Below, one piece after another: positions 34,690 through 46,819 of a stretch of 64,000 nt of DNA (position 1 is its first letter; every line of letters begins with the position of its first letter). Location of the stretch: the NCBI GenBank assembly GCA_038030265.1, contig CM075938.1, positions 11,323,009-11,387,008 on the forward strand, written 5' to 3'. A program made the translations under genes and the position numbers. The notes beneath the pieces are model-generated. The model did not search any database. It worked only from the letters and a program-made list of their open reading frames with translations, and had not been told where the DNA came from. The stretch is from Corythucha ciliata. Taxonomy: Eukaryota; Arthropoda; Insecta; Hemiptera; Tingidae.

Positions 34690-36150
34690 AAATGTCTTGG
34701 CGACGTGGTCAGGAGTGAGAAAAATCTCTATAAATGACGCCTAAAATTTTAAAAAATACTTGGCTACCTCGCGGCTGAAATTTCTTGATGCTTCCGAGGA
34801 TGAAGAAGTGTAGTTAGAGGCTAGAAGTATGGACAAGACAATTTTCGACATCTGAAGGCGGCAAGTTCGAGGCTCGAACTGAGAAAAAGCGCTAATTCGT
34901 ATAGTTAAAAACGAATGTGTATTTGTGTACTTCCGGGAATAATCAGTGCCGTGATTACAGCTGAGATGGTTCCAGAGATAATTATTCCCGAAATTGGAAG
35001 TTTCCTTGCTGAATATTTCGAAAATTGAAAGTTTCAGGTCTTTACTAACTCAAAAATGAAATTTTTCGCCGTTTATTTCCGCGAAATAGCAATTTTCGGA
35101 GCCTTCTTTCTAAGTAAGCTCGGACCCTGAGTGCGCCGGAATTGACGAATAACTAAATATGTGTGAGTGTGCAAGTTTGGGTCAAAATTCAAGTGAAATC
35201 GAAAGTTTCTTGGCGGAATATTCGGGAAATTGCATATTTCAGGTCTTTTCTAATTTAATGATTGTGAAACCCAGGCGCTTGTGGCGCCCAAAGTATGATG
35301 TCAGCCGCAAAATTGCAACATTTGGGAGCTAATATCCGGGAAATTGTAAGTTTGCTGGATGAGTATTCCGGAAATTGCAATTTTTGGCTTCTTTTCAATA
35401 TGCGTTCGCCATCCAATTTAAATTTTTGACCATTTTTGCCTTAACCCACCATCATATCTACCGAAGGCTTAATGGGAGATTTTCAGGTCCAATTTTACCA
35501 GCCCCAGCCAAAAACGCCTCCATTAAGTGTATAAGTGTGTTGTCGTTGGTTTTGGACGATTTTTCTCGACTCCAGCAAACTATCGAGGACCGTGTGCGCA
35601 GTTCAGTGTTCTGTGAGCACGCTTATGGGCAAGTCAACTTTCTGAAATTGAGAACAACCGCTATTTCCCAGTTTCTGTACGTCCTTAGGAGGCTAAAATT
35701 GAGAAGACACGAGAATTGACTGTTCTAGGGGCAATTACGCGGTCAAACTTTTAAGGAATATTCTAGACTAAATTTGCAAGAAAAAACTCTCATTTGTGGC
35801 TACAATTGAGAAAATGCGTTAATTCGTGGTTGACAATACAACTCCCTGGTCAAATTTGAGGAAAAACGCTCATGTGAAGTTTTTCGGGCGAATCCGCGAC
35901 TAAAATTGAAGAAAAGCGCTAATTCGCGGATAAAATTGAGAGAAAGCGATCATTCACAAGTTTGGTTTAGGAAAAGTGCCATCTACGTGGCACGTTTTTT
36001 TCGTAGACAGAGCCAAATTGTGTTTGAAAGATCTTGAATGAGCCTGAATTTTGAAAGAGCAAAAGCGAAATTAGTTTTTAGAAGAGCCAAACCCGCAAAA
36101 TTTGGTTTTCCGGGAAGCACCAATTAAACGCTCGAATTTTTGGTTGTTTA
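34690..36150 (+). repeat. Mixed family B, F and D arrays
   Basis: Family B at about 34740-34900 and 35640-35970. Family F (GAAATTG, AAGTTTC, GGTCTTT words, about 36-base period) at 34930-35420. Family D (GCGAAATTAGTTTTTAG, GAGCCAAA) at 36000-36130. The 114-codon ORF at 35375-35719 falls across array edges and has no domain. Confidence 0.7.
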
Positions 36151-36169
36151 GACAAGGAAAGGATGACGA

Positions 36170-36223
36170 TGGGCCTTGTAGAGATTTCTGTCGCAGGTCC
36201 TGATAGGTGTAGGTCCGCGACTG
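36170..36223 (+). repeat. Right-terminal block of an array-bearing element, copy 2
   Basis: GGGCCTTGTAGAGATTTC and ATAGGTGTAGGTCCGCGACTG match the block at 23175-23230. Unique sequence with a G run follows. Confidence 0.6.
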
Positions 36224-37000
36224 ATATCCCCGCTATTGGCCAATTCGCGATAAGGCTGCTTGCTCGCGCACCGCCCGAGGTACCCGCTTAATGCGGCCAC
36301 GAAATGCAGAGCTCGAGCCGCGTGTGTCGCATGAAATGGGGGGGGGGGAGTATACATATATGTTTTCTTCCTCTTCATCTCCTTGAGGTCCGATTTGTGT
36401 TATCCCCCACCCAAACCCTCGCTTGATAACGTTTCTCAAATGTTGCCGCCCCTCGAAATTTCCCGCTCTGGGCTATAGTCCCCGTAGTCCCCCTCTATGA
36501 TCCGGGCCAATTATGAGGGGGATAATAAGCGGCTAAAATGAGGAAAAACGCTAATTTGCGGCTAAAATAACGATAAATGGCTAATTGCGGAGTTAAATTA
36601 TCGCATTTACCACAATTCAACAACGTATAGAACGCCGATCAATTTTTGTTGCCATGTTAAGCCACAAAATGCGAAATTGCATTTCCCCCGGAAACATAGC
36701 CGCAAAAATCCGGTTTTGAATATTTACCGGCAGTGAAATTGCGAGTTCGGATCGATAAACATCATCGAAATTGTAAGTTACTGAAGAAATTTTCTGCAAA
36801 ATTACAGTTGGCAGGTGACAAAAAAGTTGCCACTAAATTGAAGTTTTAGGGTTGCATTGCAAGTGCAAAATTGTGCGAGATTTAGCTCTTTCTAACCCCA
36901 AATTTCGCGATTATGGATCTTTTAGGAACCATAAATTTCGCGTGGTTACCTCCATAAATCACTAAACTTTTCGGGGTTTGCACTCTGCACCCCAGCAGAT
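36224..37000. other. Unique segment followed by short B and F arrays
   Basis: Bases 36224-36510 look unique and include a G run near 36338. Family B units occupy 36520-36600 and family F units about 36640-36990. No gene is supported. Confidence 0.45.
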
Positions 37001-37005
37001 CCGTT

Positions 37006-37215
37006 CAGTGGCGTACCGAGGTAGTGGCGCCCCCGAATTGCTTGAAGATGGAAAAATTAGGATTTTTAGGTTTCATGTTCGTGGAAAGGAGTCTTGGTAC
37101 CCGGTTGGACGGCGATTTGATTCCTTTCGACGGTTTTTCAGTCCATCCGACCTGGAGAATTGAGCGTTGAAAAGATGCCCGCCACATTTTTTTGCTGAAT
37201 ATTCGATTAAGCCTA
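37006..37215 (+). repeat. GGCGTACC-type dispersed repeat, copy 4
   Basis: Clean start CAGTGGCGTACCGAGG, then GCCCCCGAATTGCTTGAAGA, TTTTTAGGTTTCATG, CGGTTGGACGGCGATTTGA, TCCTTTCGACGG and GAATATTCGATTAAGCC. Family B units follow. Confidence 0.8.
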
Positions 37216-37349
37216 TACGCAAACGCTATTCTTGAAGCTGAAATTGAGAAATGCTCCAATTCGCGCCGTACGGAGGCAACTTCGTGGCAGACGTAGACAA
37301 AACAGTCGTAGACAGAATACGATATGATCCCTATTGTTCGTGTAGGCAT

Positions 37350-38830
37350 CAGTGGCGGATCTAGGATTTCATCTTGGGAGGGGTTCTACCATGAATCCCT
37401 CTTTTTTCCTTGAGTTTCAGCCGGAAATTTGTCTCTACAGGAACCGTCGTGAATCGGTGTTTACTCAATTTTAGTCGTGAATTAGAGGATTTTTTTTTCA
37501 AATTTATCCGAGATTTATCGTTTTTCTCTATTTTAGCTGCGAATAAGCGCTTCTTATACCCACACCCACCACGGCCGTGCATTTTCCCTTTTTTAAGCAG
37601 CGAATGAGCTCTTTATCTAAATTTTAGACGAAAATTAGCAGTTTGCCTCAGTTTTAGCAACGAGTTAAACTTCCCCCCTCACTATTTTAGCGTTTTTCTT
37701 CACTTCTTAGTCATCCGAATTAGCGTTTTTTATTTTTGCTGAGAATTACTTATGAATTTTAGCTGTGAATTATTCCTCAATTTCACCCCTGAATCACCGC
37801 TTTCAATCAATTTCAGCTCCGAGTTGTAGGAATTTCCACATAATCCGTGAATTATCGTTTTTTTCAAATTTAGCTTCACATGCCGTGAATTAGCGTTATA
37901 TCTCATTTTAGCGACGAGTTATATTTCCAGTGTTAGCGTTGGATTATTTCTTAATTCTAACCGCAAATCATCACATTCCTCAATCTTAGCTGTACATTAG
38001 CGCGTTTTCTCGAATTGGTCCGCAAATTAGCATCTTTCTCCGTTCAAAGCTGATGATAAGCGCTTTTTGCCAAAATAAAACAGGAGTTTAAGATTTCATT
38101 ATCATTATTTTAGCTTCAAATGAGCGTTCTAAATCAATTTTAGGCGGAAATCAGCGGTTTGTCTCAGTTTTAGCTGTGAATAAGCGGGTTTTTGTTGACA
38201 TTGTGTCCGTGAATTAGCTTTTTTCTTAATTTTTGCCGCGATGCAAGCGCTGTATCCCAATTTTAGTCCATAATTATTTCTCAAAGTCACCTGCGAATTA
38301 TCGCGTTTCCTTAATTTTAGCCGTGAATTAGCGGATTTTCTCAAACTGATCCTCAAATTGGCGTATTTCTCTATTTTAGCTGCGAATGAGCAGTTTATTT
38401 TAATTATAGGCGGAAATTTAGAAGATTTTCTCAGTTTTAACCGCGAATTAGGTGGTTTTCTCAATTTTAGCTGTGAATCAGGGATTTTTTTCAATTTCAA
38501 TCCCGTTGTTGCTTCGAGAAATCACGAATTAGCGTTTTTGAGCCTGCTGAGCGATGGACGACTGCAGCTTTTTCTCAATTTCGCCTTCTAAATGTTTTCC
38601 GTCGTTTAAAGGCCTATGGAAACTTGAAATTAGCGTATTTTCTCTGTTCTGCAGGTGGTCGACGTTGTCTTCAGATATCTCGAATTTCTGTATTTTTCTT
38701 ACTTTAATTGGCAAATGAGCGCTTGTTCTCAATATTTGCCGTTAATGAACGTTTTAAAACCTAAAAATCCATGTTTTTCATCTTAAAGCATTTCATTACC
38801 TCCCCTCCCCTCTCTAAATGGAGGCCTCAC
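37350..38830 (-). repeat. Family B minisatellite (minus) bounded by transposon-end-like motifs
   Basis: Starts CAGTGGCGGATCTAGGATTT with a G-rich stretch. About 1.35 kb of family B units in minus orientation follow (from about 37400). It closes with AAAACCTAAAAATCCATG and ATCTTAAAGCATTTC, which on the minus strand resemble the TTTTTAGGTT and CTTAAAGATGG words of the GGCGTACC-type repeat. It may be one composite element. Confidence 0.8.
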
Positions 38831-38889
38831 CATCATCATCATCATAGCTAAGTTTTTGAATAAAACACCATGATGTTCAGTTCTTGAAC

Positions 38890-39640
38890 ATTCATCAATT
38901 CGAGGCTGAACTTGAATAAAAGCTGTAATTAGCGGCTAAATGTTTTAACGGTAATTAGTGCGTTTTCCCATTTACATTTGCGAGTTTGCGATTTACCTAG
39001 CTCAATTCCAGACGCACACTTGGTCCAAGATTAGCGGGTAAAATTGAGAAAAATCGCTAGTTCGTGGCTAAAATTGAGGAAATCTCTAATTAATGATTCA
39101 TGAGTACGAGCGTTTGAAATGAAAACGCTAATTGGCGGCTAAAATTGAGAAAAAGCTCGTACATTCAGGTAACATTTAGAAAAATACGCTAATTCACGGT
39201 CATAATGATGAAAAACGCTAATTAGCGGTTAAAATTGGAAGAATGCCAATTCGCAGCCTTCTGGTGAACGTAACTTTAAGGATAAAATAATGGAAAAGCG
39301 CTAATTCGTGACTAAGAGTGAAAAAAAAAAAAAAAAAAAACACTAATTCGCTAATAAATGAAGAAAACGCTAATTCGCTACCGATATGGAGAAAAATATC
39401 CAATTCACGGCTTAAATTAGGAAAAAAAGCTAATTCGTGACTTAGCGTGGTTTCCTCTAAATTGAGAAAAAACGCTAATCTGCGAATAAAGTGTGGAAAA
39501 AGCGCTGATTCACGGCTAAAACTAAGAATGAGCCATAATTTAACGCTACGTGGTGTTAATTTCATACAAATTGTCAAAATTAGGCGCTGAAATCTCCAGG
39601 TTTTCTGCACTTGTGTATCACTAGCCAAGAAATGAATGTA
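38890..39640 (+). repeat. Family B minisatellite, plus orientation
   Basis: Clean units AAACGCTAATTCG / GCTAAAATTGAG, including an A run near 39330. This is the last array before the exon at 49492. Confidence 0.88.
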
Positions 39641-39649
39641 CCTATACTA

Positions 39650-41886
39650 TTCATTAACGTTGTTTTCCATCTTAAAGGCCTTTAATACATGAGAGGGGGG
39701 GATTACTGCTCGTAAGAGGGGGTTTCGCGTCCAGCCATCAGTGGAGAGGGGGGGGGATAGACGCCGCTATGCAACAAGACTTAGTGGTCTCAAAATACGT
39801 TTATATCGCCTCATTTCCTATATAGCCGCCTATTTTATTGGCCATTTCGCGGGGGTAAACCGCTACTTTTATAATAATATGGTCTAATGCCATCCCCCTG
39901 TAAGTACTAACAAAATGCTCAATCATAGTACTATCAACTTGAGAAGCGTGAAGACATTGTTGTAAACACAAACCAGACCTAAAAAGAACCCTAATAAAAT
40001 AAGAAAGTTTCTCTGGGTAGAAAAATTCAGCATCCTCCCTCCTATCCCCCACCACCACTAACCGCTCATTCCTGTAATTTTTTATCGTAAAATCCTTGGA
40101 ATATTTGCTCAAAGGTTTGACTGAGCAGGGAAAGGATTTGTAAACAAAATTGTACTTCTAAGGAAGGTCGCCATTGTCGGTGGTTGTGGGGTGGTGGCCT
40201 GGGAGGTCAAAAGGTAGTATTTACGTAGTACCATATTTTCAGATATCTAGGGTATTTTTTTCGGGGTGGGTTCTTTTCAAAAATCATCACGGTAGAGGTG
40301 GGGGGGGGGGCTTTTAAAATGTATTTTCTTCTTAAACATAAATTTCCAGAGTGATTTATACATTGTTTTGTTTACCCAATTAGTACTTCTTTTAGTGCCG
40401 AGCTACTGATCAGTAGTCTTTATTACACGGCGATTTTGGTTATTTTTTAATCCCTTGAAGTTTTTTTGGAAATAAGGAAGGAAGCACAGTGAAAGGTAAG
40501 CGGAATTTATCTGTTTCACAATTTGTAATGAAGCGAACAGCTTAGTGTGCTTTGGACAAAATTGAAACTTTATTTAATTAATGCAGAGCACGCCATATAG
40601 GAAGTTAAGGAGTTGGTTTTGAATTGGAGGCCCACTCCTCTTTCATTCCTACCCCCCTCCCCCCGCAACATGACACCACGCCAAAGTATTTTCCTTCATC
40701 CAAAACCCCTGAGCTAACCAGTGCCTGGGTTTTGTGAAACTAAAATGACGGGTTCATGCCGGTGGCGGGGGTCGGAGAAAGGGGGGAGGAGGAGTTTACC
40801 TACCGAGAGTGAGAGAACCTTGGAAAACAAGAAGGGAAATGAAAAGCTCGAGGGCTAACGAGACTCGCCGTGTTAATAGCTGGCACACCGGGAGTTGATG
40901 AGACGAGCAAAGTTACGACTTCTCGTAAAACATCTTCCTCCCCCGAACCCCCCCCAACCCCTTCACTATCATGTTTCTCATTCGCTGCCGTTTTCCAACC
41001 ATAACCTTCCAACTCTATTTTCAACCGTATATACCCCCCCGCCCGCCGCACCCGCACCCATACCGAGAGGGCTTCTTACAACCTTTACCTTGGGATGCGC
41101 CACACTATTGTATATAACTTGTATAAGGCTCGCTTTTAACTGTGCGGCGTTGTGTGTGGGGGGGGGGGAGAGGACGCCGGACATCACACCTGTTAAACAA
41201 TGAAAACTAGAGCTCCTTAATTTTCCTTTCTATCCCTTCACTCCGATCCCCTCCCTCCCCCATTCCACGGAGAATTACACTATGCATCCTGTTTTCATCT
41301 TGACAGAGTGCGACGATTGATGTAACGAGAGTAGAAAGAGGGCAGGTGAATGGGATGTTTTACAAAACATGTAGAAGTTTAATGAGATCCCTAGCTGCAA
41401 GTATTAAAGTTTCTTAACAATTAATTAATTAATTTTTATTTTTAGAAATATCCCTTCCAACCTTCCTAGACCTATCAAGTTAAACAAATTATTGAGCTTA
41501 TTTTCTTTCTTTTCTAAACTTCCGATAAGTACTTATAGCCTATAATTTATTCATCGAGAAATTTGAAAGTTTCCGAGCGATAATCATTCAACCCAAGGGA
41601 TTTTCAATATGCCCCAGAATGAGTTATTGGTAGATGGGTTGATGGTGGCGGGTTGGGGAGGTATCAAAGTTTGTAAAACGTTAGCACTGGCACGCTCCCA
41701 ACTATGCCTGAACTTCCCCACTCTTCTTTTGAGATAAAAACGTCTTTTGAACAATAAACCGCATAGTTTTACCAGTTTTCCTCAATTTCGCTTATCCCCT
41801 TCGTCACAATCATATTGTTCTCTCATCTTATTATATTTTCAATATCTTTCCTGGTACAGCAAAGTCATAATGTCACCTTGTTATGG
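39650..41886 (+). other. Unique intron sequence
   Basis: No array units after about 39760. G and C runs are frequent (39747, 40297, 41158). The 103-codon minus-strand ORF at 39801-40112 and ORFs around 40.8-41.2 kb have no recognisable domain and no codon-level support. Probably ancestral intron. Confidence 0.5.
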
Positions 41887-41965
41887 GCATTCCTTTATAC
41901 ACACGGTCATGAGGGTGTTTTTGTGTGACAAAATATGGATTTTTAATTTTAACATATATATATCA
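41887..41965 (+). repeat. Flank word X, left copy
   Basis: A segment of about 65 bases starting GCATTCCTTTATACACACGG and containing GTGTTTTTGTGTGACAAAAT recurs directly after the far LTR of the Copia element (48599-48664). It is far longer than the usual 5-base Copia target duplication. Confidence 0.8.
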
Positions 41966-42139
41966 TGAAATAAAGAAGTGAGAATAAGAAATCAAATTGT
42001 ATTTAAGGAATGAAAGAAATGACAAGGACTGAAACCGAGAAAGGAAGATGAACAATTTTTTTTGTTTTGTTTTTAACATACGTCAAGCATGTGATAACAA
42101 AATGGAGTGAGGCGTATTAATCGGATTATATTTCCAACA
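41966..42139 (-). repeat. Copia 3' LTR (174 bp)
   Basis: Plus strand runs TGAAATAAAGAAG to TTATATTTCCAACA. It is nearly identical to the 5' LTR once the 188-base MITE and its duplicated CAAGC-type site are removed. The purine-rich GGATTAAGGGCGAG just inside is the likely polypurine tract. Confidence 0.88.
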
Positions 42140-42146
42140 CTCGCCC

Positions 42147-43661
42147 TTAATCCGAACAATACTCTTGAAGCCCCAGCATCTCCACGCATTTGAGATGTTT
42201 CGGACTGCTGGGACTTTTTGTCAGAAGATCCGCTGGCATTTGATCTGTAGGTACATATCGAAGCTCCACCTTTCTGTCATCGACACATTCCCGGACGAAA
42301 TGATGACGAATATCAATGTGTTTCTGTGTTTCGTCCGACCATGGCACACATTATTTTCCGACAATTTCACTGCGCTCTGGTTGTCATTAAATATGACGAC
42401 CGTTCTTTCGTGCGACGGCTGAAGCTCATTTGACAGCCGTCGAAGATGAATGGCTTCTTTACAAGCTTCGGACAGGCCCATGTACTCAGCTTCCGTTGTC
42501 GAGAGAGCTACGGTCGGTTGTTTCTTACTTTCCAAAGAAATCAGACCGTTTCCATTCTTGAAGACATATAACCAGTAGTTGACCTTCGATCCTTGTGGTC
42601 ACCACCCCAGTCAGCGTCCGCGTAACCAGCCAAAAACGAGTCCGTTGTGCCACCTTCGTAGACCAAACACAACTTTTCTGTCCCTTTGAGGTATCTGAGT
42701 ATCCACTTGGCCATCTGCCAATGAACTAAAGAGAATGAAGAGTTGAATCTGCTCAGGAAACTTACAGGCTGAGCGATGTCTGGCCTTGTGTTTACTGCCA
42801 GGTACATTAAACTTCCAATCAGATTCCTGTACGGCAGGTGATCGACATTTCTTCCTGACGTATCCGCCTCCGCTTCCGCTAAGATTCCAGGTTCTAAAGG
42901 AGTCTTGACCGGCCTGCAGTTCGACATGTTGAACTTCGTCAAGATGTCTTCGATGTATTGCTCCTGGTCGAGATACACCTTTTCATTTTTCTTGTCCCGA
43001 CGAATTCTGATCCTGAGACATTTACGAGCTTCACCAAGATTCTTTATCTTAAACGGCTGCTCGAGAATGGCGAATAAGCTGTCTCTATCGAAGGCATCTG
43101 AATAAAAAACAAAAAAATCATCAACATAAAGAGCAATAATAATTTTTGACCGTTTGCCCTTTTTTATGAAGATGCATGGTTCCGAATGCAGACTACGATA
43201 ACCGTGGCTCTCGAGTACTTCAATCACTTTGAAGTTCCAAGCCCTCGACGCTTGTTTGAGCCCATATATTGCTTTCTGCAAAAAACAAACTTTCTTTTCC
43301 GCTCCGCATACCACGAACCCCTCCGGTTGCTTCATATAGACGGTTTCCTGCAAATCACCGTACAAAAAAGCAGTTTGCACGTCGAAATGATCAATTTTTA
43401 ATTTTAACTGTGCCGCTAAACTAAATAAAAAATGAATCGACGAGCGCCTAACTACGGGGGAAAAAGTTTCAAAATAATTCCATAATGCTGCGAAAAACCA
43501 CGAGCAACAAGTCTCGCCCTGTGTTTGACGTTTCCATTTCCGTCAACCTTGGTCTTATAGACCCACTTACAGTCCACAACCTTACAGTTCACTGGACGAT
43601 CCACCAGTTTCCACACATCGTTTTCCTTAATGGAAGTCAATTCCTCTTCCATCGCCTTCAT
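42147..43661 (-). pseudogene. Copia pol: reverse transcriptase and RNase H, frameshifted
   Basis: Reading from 43661 down: the RT start (NDVWKLVDRPVNCKVVDCKWVY, split by a helix turn in the family) and RLVARGFSQHYGI; a deletion of about 4 bases near 43460 that shifts frame; then VQTAFLYGDL, GLKQASRAW and the catalytic box ALYVDDFF. A second shift near 42541 precedes the RNase H part (TVALSTTEAEYMGLSEACKE). A third near 42300-42350 precedes KHIDIRHHFVRE and DLLTKSPSSPKHLK at the end. All Copia RT/RH landmarks are present but in four frames, so no functional polyprotein is made. Confidence 0.9.
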
Positions 43662-44110
43662 TCAGTTTTCACTGTCTGGCCGAGCCATCGCCTCTTTGTA
43701 AGTAGACGGATCTGTATTTTCTACTCCTCCGGCGAAATACAAAACAAAACCCGGATAGTGATCCGGTGGTCTCCGATTTCGTTCAGGATACCGTCTCTCA
43801 TTCACCTCTTCAAAACCTTCAAAATCTTCAGAACTCGAAAAATTTACTTCTTCATGAGACGAATCGTCAACCTCTTCTGACAGAGGGGAGTTCAAAACAT
43901 CACCAGACGTCGGTAATGCATCGACCTCGTAAATTTGAGTCTCCTAATTATCTGTTGTCCATCTGAAAAACACTCGACTTTGTTCTCTTCCTGGTTTTGC
44001 TTTACAAAAACTACGTCCCGAGCCCTGACAATTTTATTTGGATTTTTAAGATCGATCAAGCGATATCCCTTACTTTCGGTGCAATATCCCACGAAGACCA
44101 GTTTACGACT
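43662..44110 (-). pseudogene. Copia integrase C-terminal part and linker to RT
   Basis: Starts at the Gypsy insertion point with SRKLVFVGYCTESKGYRLI followed by RARDVVFVKQ, the standard segment after the integrase core. It then continues through an acidic linker to YPERNRRPPDHYPGF. A frame change occurs near 43892. In the uninterrupted element it joined directly to KKWDAK at 46820. Confidence 0.85.
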
Positions 44111-44301
44111 TGTTGTGTTTGTGGGCATTTTAATGAGTACCGAAATAAACGAACAGAAACTTTTATTGGCGAATCGTATAAAACCAAAAAAACTGATACT
44201 GATATAGAAAACATAGGGAACAGGGAAGGAAGGTAATTGACATATTTGTTAAGGGAGTTCTGGGGAAAACAGGACGAAGCTAAACGGATTGGGATACAAC
44301 A
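44111..44301 (-). repeat. Gypsy 3' LTR (191 bp)
   Basis: Termini TGTTGT and ACAACA form a short inverted repeat. Bases 44185-44301 align without gaps to 46698-46814. The only differences seen are in GACATATTT versus GATACATTT. Confidence 0.92.
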
Positions 44302-44394
44302 TCTCTTCCTCTCATAGTGAATTAAAGTAATTAAAAAAAAACAAATTATGAAGCGGTAAAAAGAAAGGAAAAAAAAAAAATTGAACAATGAATG

Positions 44395-46697
44395 TTACGG
44401 TGAATATCTTAGCGGCGGCCGGATCACGCGCTTCGTTCTGCGCGGTAAAGTCCGACAAGGCGAACCTGAGACATTCGGCGGCGGCGTTCTCACCTCGGAC
44501 GTCGATGGGCTTCCCGGTGGAGTCTCCACGTCTGACAATTGAGATCGCTCGTAGAAGCGGACGTGTCTCTCTAGCTCAGGTGACCCTGGGGCAGCACGTT
44601 CGCCGAAAGGGATTTGCATTCCCGGCCCTCGACGCATTTGGTCGACATGCCGTTTGTACCGGACGTCCCGAAACTCGATTTCATAGTGGAGATCGCCGAG
44701 CACCGCAGCGACTCGACCCTGAAGCCATTTAGGGGAAGACTTAGTAGTCCCGTAGCCTCGAAATAAAACGACGTCTCCTAATTGGAAGTGTCGAAAATTG
44801 TGGACTGATGGTATTTTCATTTCTCTTTGTTGTTGGAAATCCGGGAGAGCCAAATCTAGGCGTCCTCGGATCGCTCGATTTAGAAAAAGGACAGCGGGTG
44901 CCAGCCTAGTAGTGGCGTGTGGAGTCTTTCTGTACTGGAACAGGAAACGATTGAGGCACTGCTGGATAGTTGAAGTCGACGCTTGCGCCGCTCGTAGTGC
45001 TTTCTTTACGGTTTGTACCGCCCTCTCCGCCTGACCATTAGTTGCGGGATGGTATGGTGCGGTACGCTTGTGGTATTTGACACCTTGCACCTTAAGAAAA
45101 CGCGTGAAGTCGCTGGATGTAAACTGAGGCCCATTGTCAGTGACGATAGTAGTAGGGGATCCGTATGAAGAAAACAACTTTTCCAGGATCGCGGATGTCG
45201 ACTCTGTTGTTGAGGAGCGTGTGACCTCTACCTCCATCCATTTGCTGAAGGCGTCCACCACGATAAGCAGGTACAAACCATTCATCATAGGACCAGCATA
45301 ATCCACATGGATTCGCTCCCATGGACGTGAAGGGTAGTCCCAATGGTGCTCTGTGAACCGCTCTGGTGCGTTTAAGTTTTGCCGGCACGCTGTACATGTG
45401 GCGGCCAAATTTTCCAGGTCGCTGTTAATTCCAGGCCAGTACACGAAACCTCGCGCCAAGCCCTTCATTTTCGACATACCCATGTGCCCTGAATGTAGTT
45501 CCTCCAATATGAGGGGGCGAAGTTTAGTTGGGATGACTACTCGATTTTCGAACAATAAGCAACCATTCGAGTGCGTATACTCTCGTTCACCGCGCTTCCA
45601 TTTGCCGAGATTGTGTCCTTGTAGAACGATTTGGAGAAGCGGACCAAGTTCCGGATCTGCCGCAGTTGCTGCAGCGATCTGCTGAGAATCGACAGGAAAA
45701 TTCGAGATCGAGTGGAGCATGAATTCATCAAACTCGTCGGCCTCTCCAGGCGCAGGAAGCTTCGGTGTTCCCGGAATGGAGCGTGACAGGTAATCGGCAT
45801 TGCAGTGCTGAGCAGTCGGACGATATATGATCTTGTAATTGAAATGTGTCAAGAAATCAGCGTAATTGGCCATGCGTGAAATACATAATTTTGGGAGAGT
45901 TGTTGACGGATGAAATATTTGAGTTAACGGCTTGTGATCGGTAATTAAGGTAAACTGCCGAGCGTAGAGGTAATGAAAGAATTTCTGGCAAGCCCATACT
46001 ATTGCTAGCGCCTCTTTATCGATCTGAGGATATCGGCACTGTATGGAAGTGAAAGCTTGACTGGCGTATGCGACAGGACGTTCGGAACCATCTTCCAGGC
46101 GATGGGAAAGAACAGCGCCCATTCCGACCGGACTGGCGTCGGTCGCCAGGAGGAGCGGTAGTCGATCGTCGTAAGGAAGCAGGACCGTATCCGAAGAGAG
46201 GATGCATCTCAGCGTGTTGAAGGCTTCCTCGCATGCCGGATTCCACTGGAAGGGAGTAGTCTGAAGGCAGGCCCGAATTGGCCTAGAAATGGTACTGAAA
46301 TTTGGAATGAATTTTGAATAGTAGGTGCATTTGCCTAGAAAAGATTCAGCCGTTTTAGGATCGGTTGGAGCAGGCGACATCAGCAGAGCTTTAACGTATT
46401 CTTGACTGGTATGAATGCCGGTTTCGTCAATGGTATGGCCAAGAAAATCGAACCGATTTTCGAAGAAGCGGCACTTCGCCCGATTCAATTTTAGCCCCAC
46501 GTCTCGGAAGCGCTGAAGGACGGTGGTTAAGACCTTTAGCATTTGCAGAGAGTCCCTAGCGTGAATAAGAATGTCGTCGTAGAAGTTAATAACGTTGGGA
46601 ATCCCCGCCAACACTTTTTCCATCTCTCTCTGCCACGTAGCCGGAACAAAGGCTGCACCGTAGACAGCACGAGTGGGACGTATTAAACCGTATTCTT
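44395..46697 (-). CDS. Gypsy pol fragment: RT (C-terminal half), RNase H, integrase
   Basis: A 787-codon open frame whose first 20 or so residues come from the LTR (the ATG is at 46756-46758). From EEYGLIRPTRAVYGAAFVPA onward it is genuine pol: RT box FYDD at 59-62, LNRAKCRFF and FDFLGHTID, RNase H with ATDAS at 205-209 and ITDHKPL, integrase zinc finger H421/H425 and C455/C458, and catalytic residues D486 (HVDYAGP), D541 (VTDNGPQF) and E578 (NGQAER), 36 residues apart. It ends with a Pro/Arg-rich tail. The integrase and RNase H look intact, but RT lacks its fingers and most of the palm. The arrangement is closest to Mag-type Gypsy proteins. It is probably not translated as a functional polyprotein. 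Confidence 0.9.
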
Positions 46698-46814
46698 CAA
46701 AAAAACTGATACTGATATAGAAAACATAGGGAACAGGGAAGGAAGGTAATTGATACATTTGTTAAGGGAGTTCTGGGGAAAACAGGACGAAGCTAAACGG
46801 ATTGGGATACAACA
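46698..46814 (-). repeat. Gypsy 5' LTR, truncated (first 117 bp)
   Basis: Matches the 3' LTR from its terminus to a seven-A run (46699-46705), where the RT coding sequence begins abruptly. Flanked outside by the CGACT duplication. Confidence 0.9.
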
Positions 46815-46819
46815 CGACT

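Larger units (their letters stand above)
44111..46814 (-). mobile_element. Gypsy-type (Mag-like) LTR retrotransposon with 5' internal deletion
   Basis: Target-site duplication CGACT at 44106-44110 and 46815-46819. Complete 3' LTR of 191 bases at 44111-44301 (plus strand TGTTGTGTTTG to GGGATACAACA). The 5' LTR keeps only its first 117 bases (46698-46814), identical to the 3' LTR except at two sites. It then joins straight into the middle of RT, so the primer site, gag, protease and first half of RT are gone. A GAGAGGAAGA tract next to the 3' LTR fits a polypurine tract. No env-like ORF. The low LTR divergence suggests a fairly recent insertion. Confidence 0.93.

Noticed and set aside
39801..40112. 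103-codon minus-strand ORF as a hypothetical gene
   Set aside because: No domain, no neighbouring promoter or poly(A) evidence, and its length is expected by chance in 64 kb.
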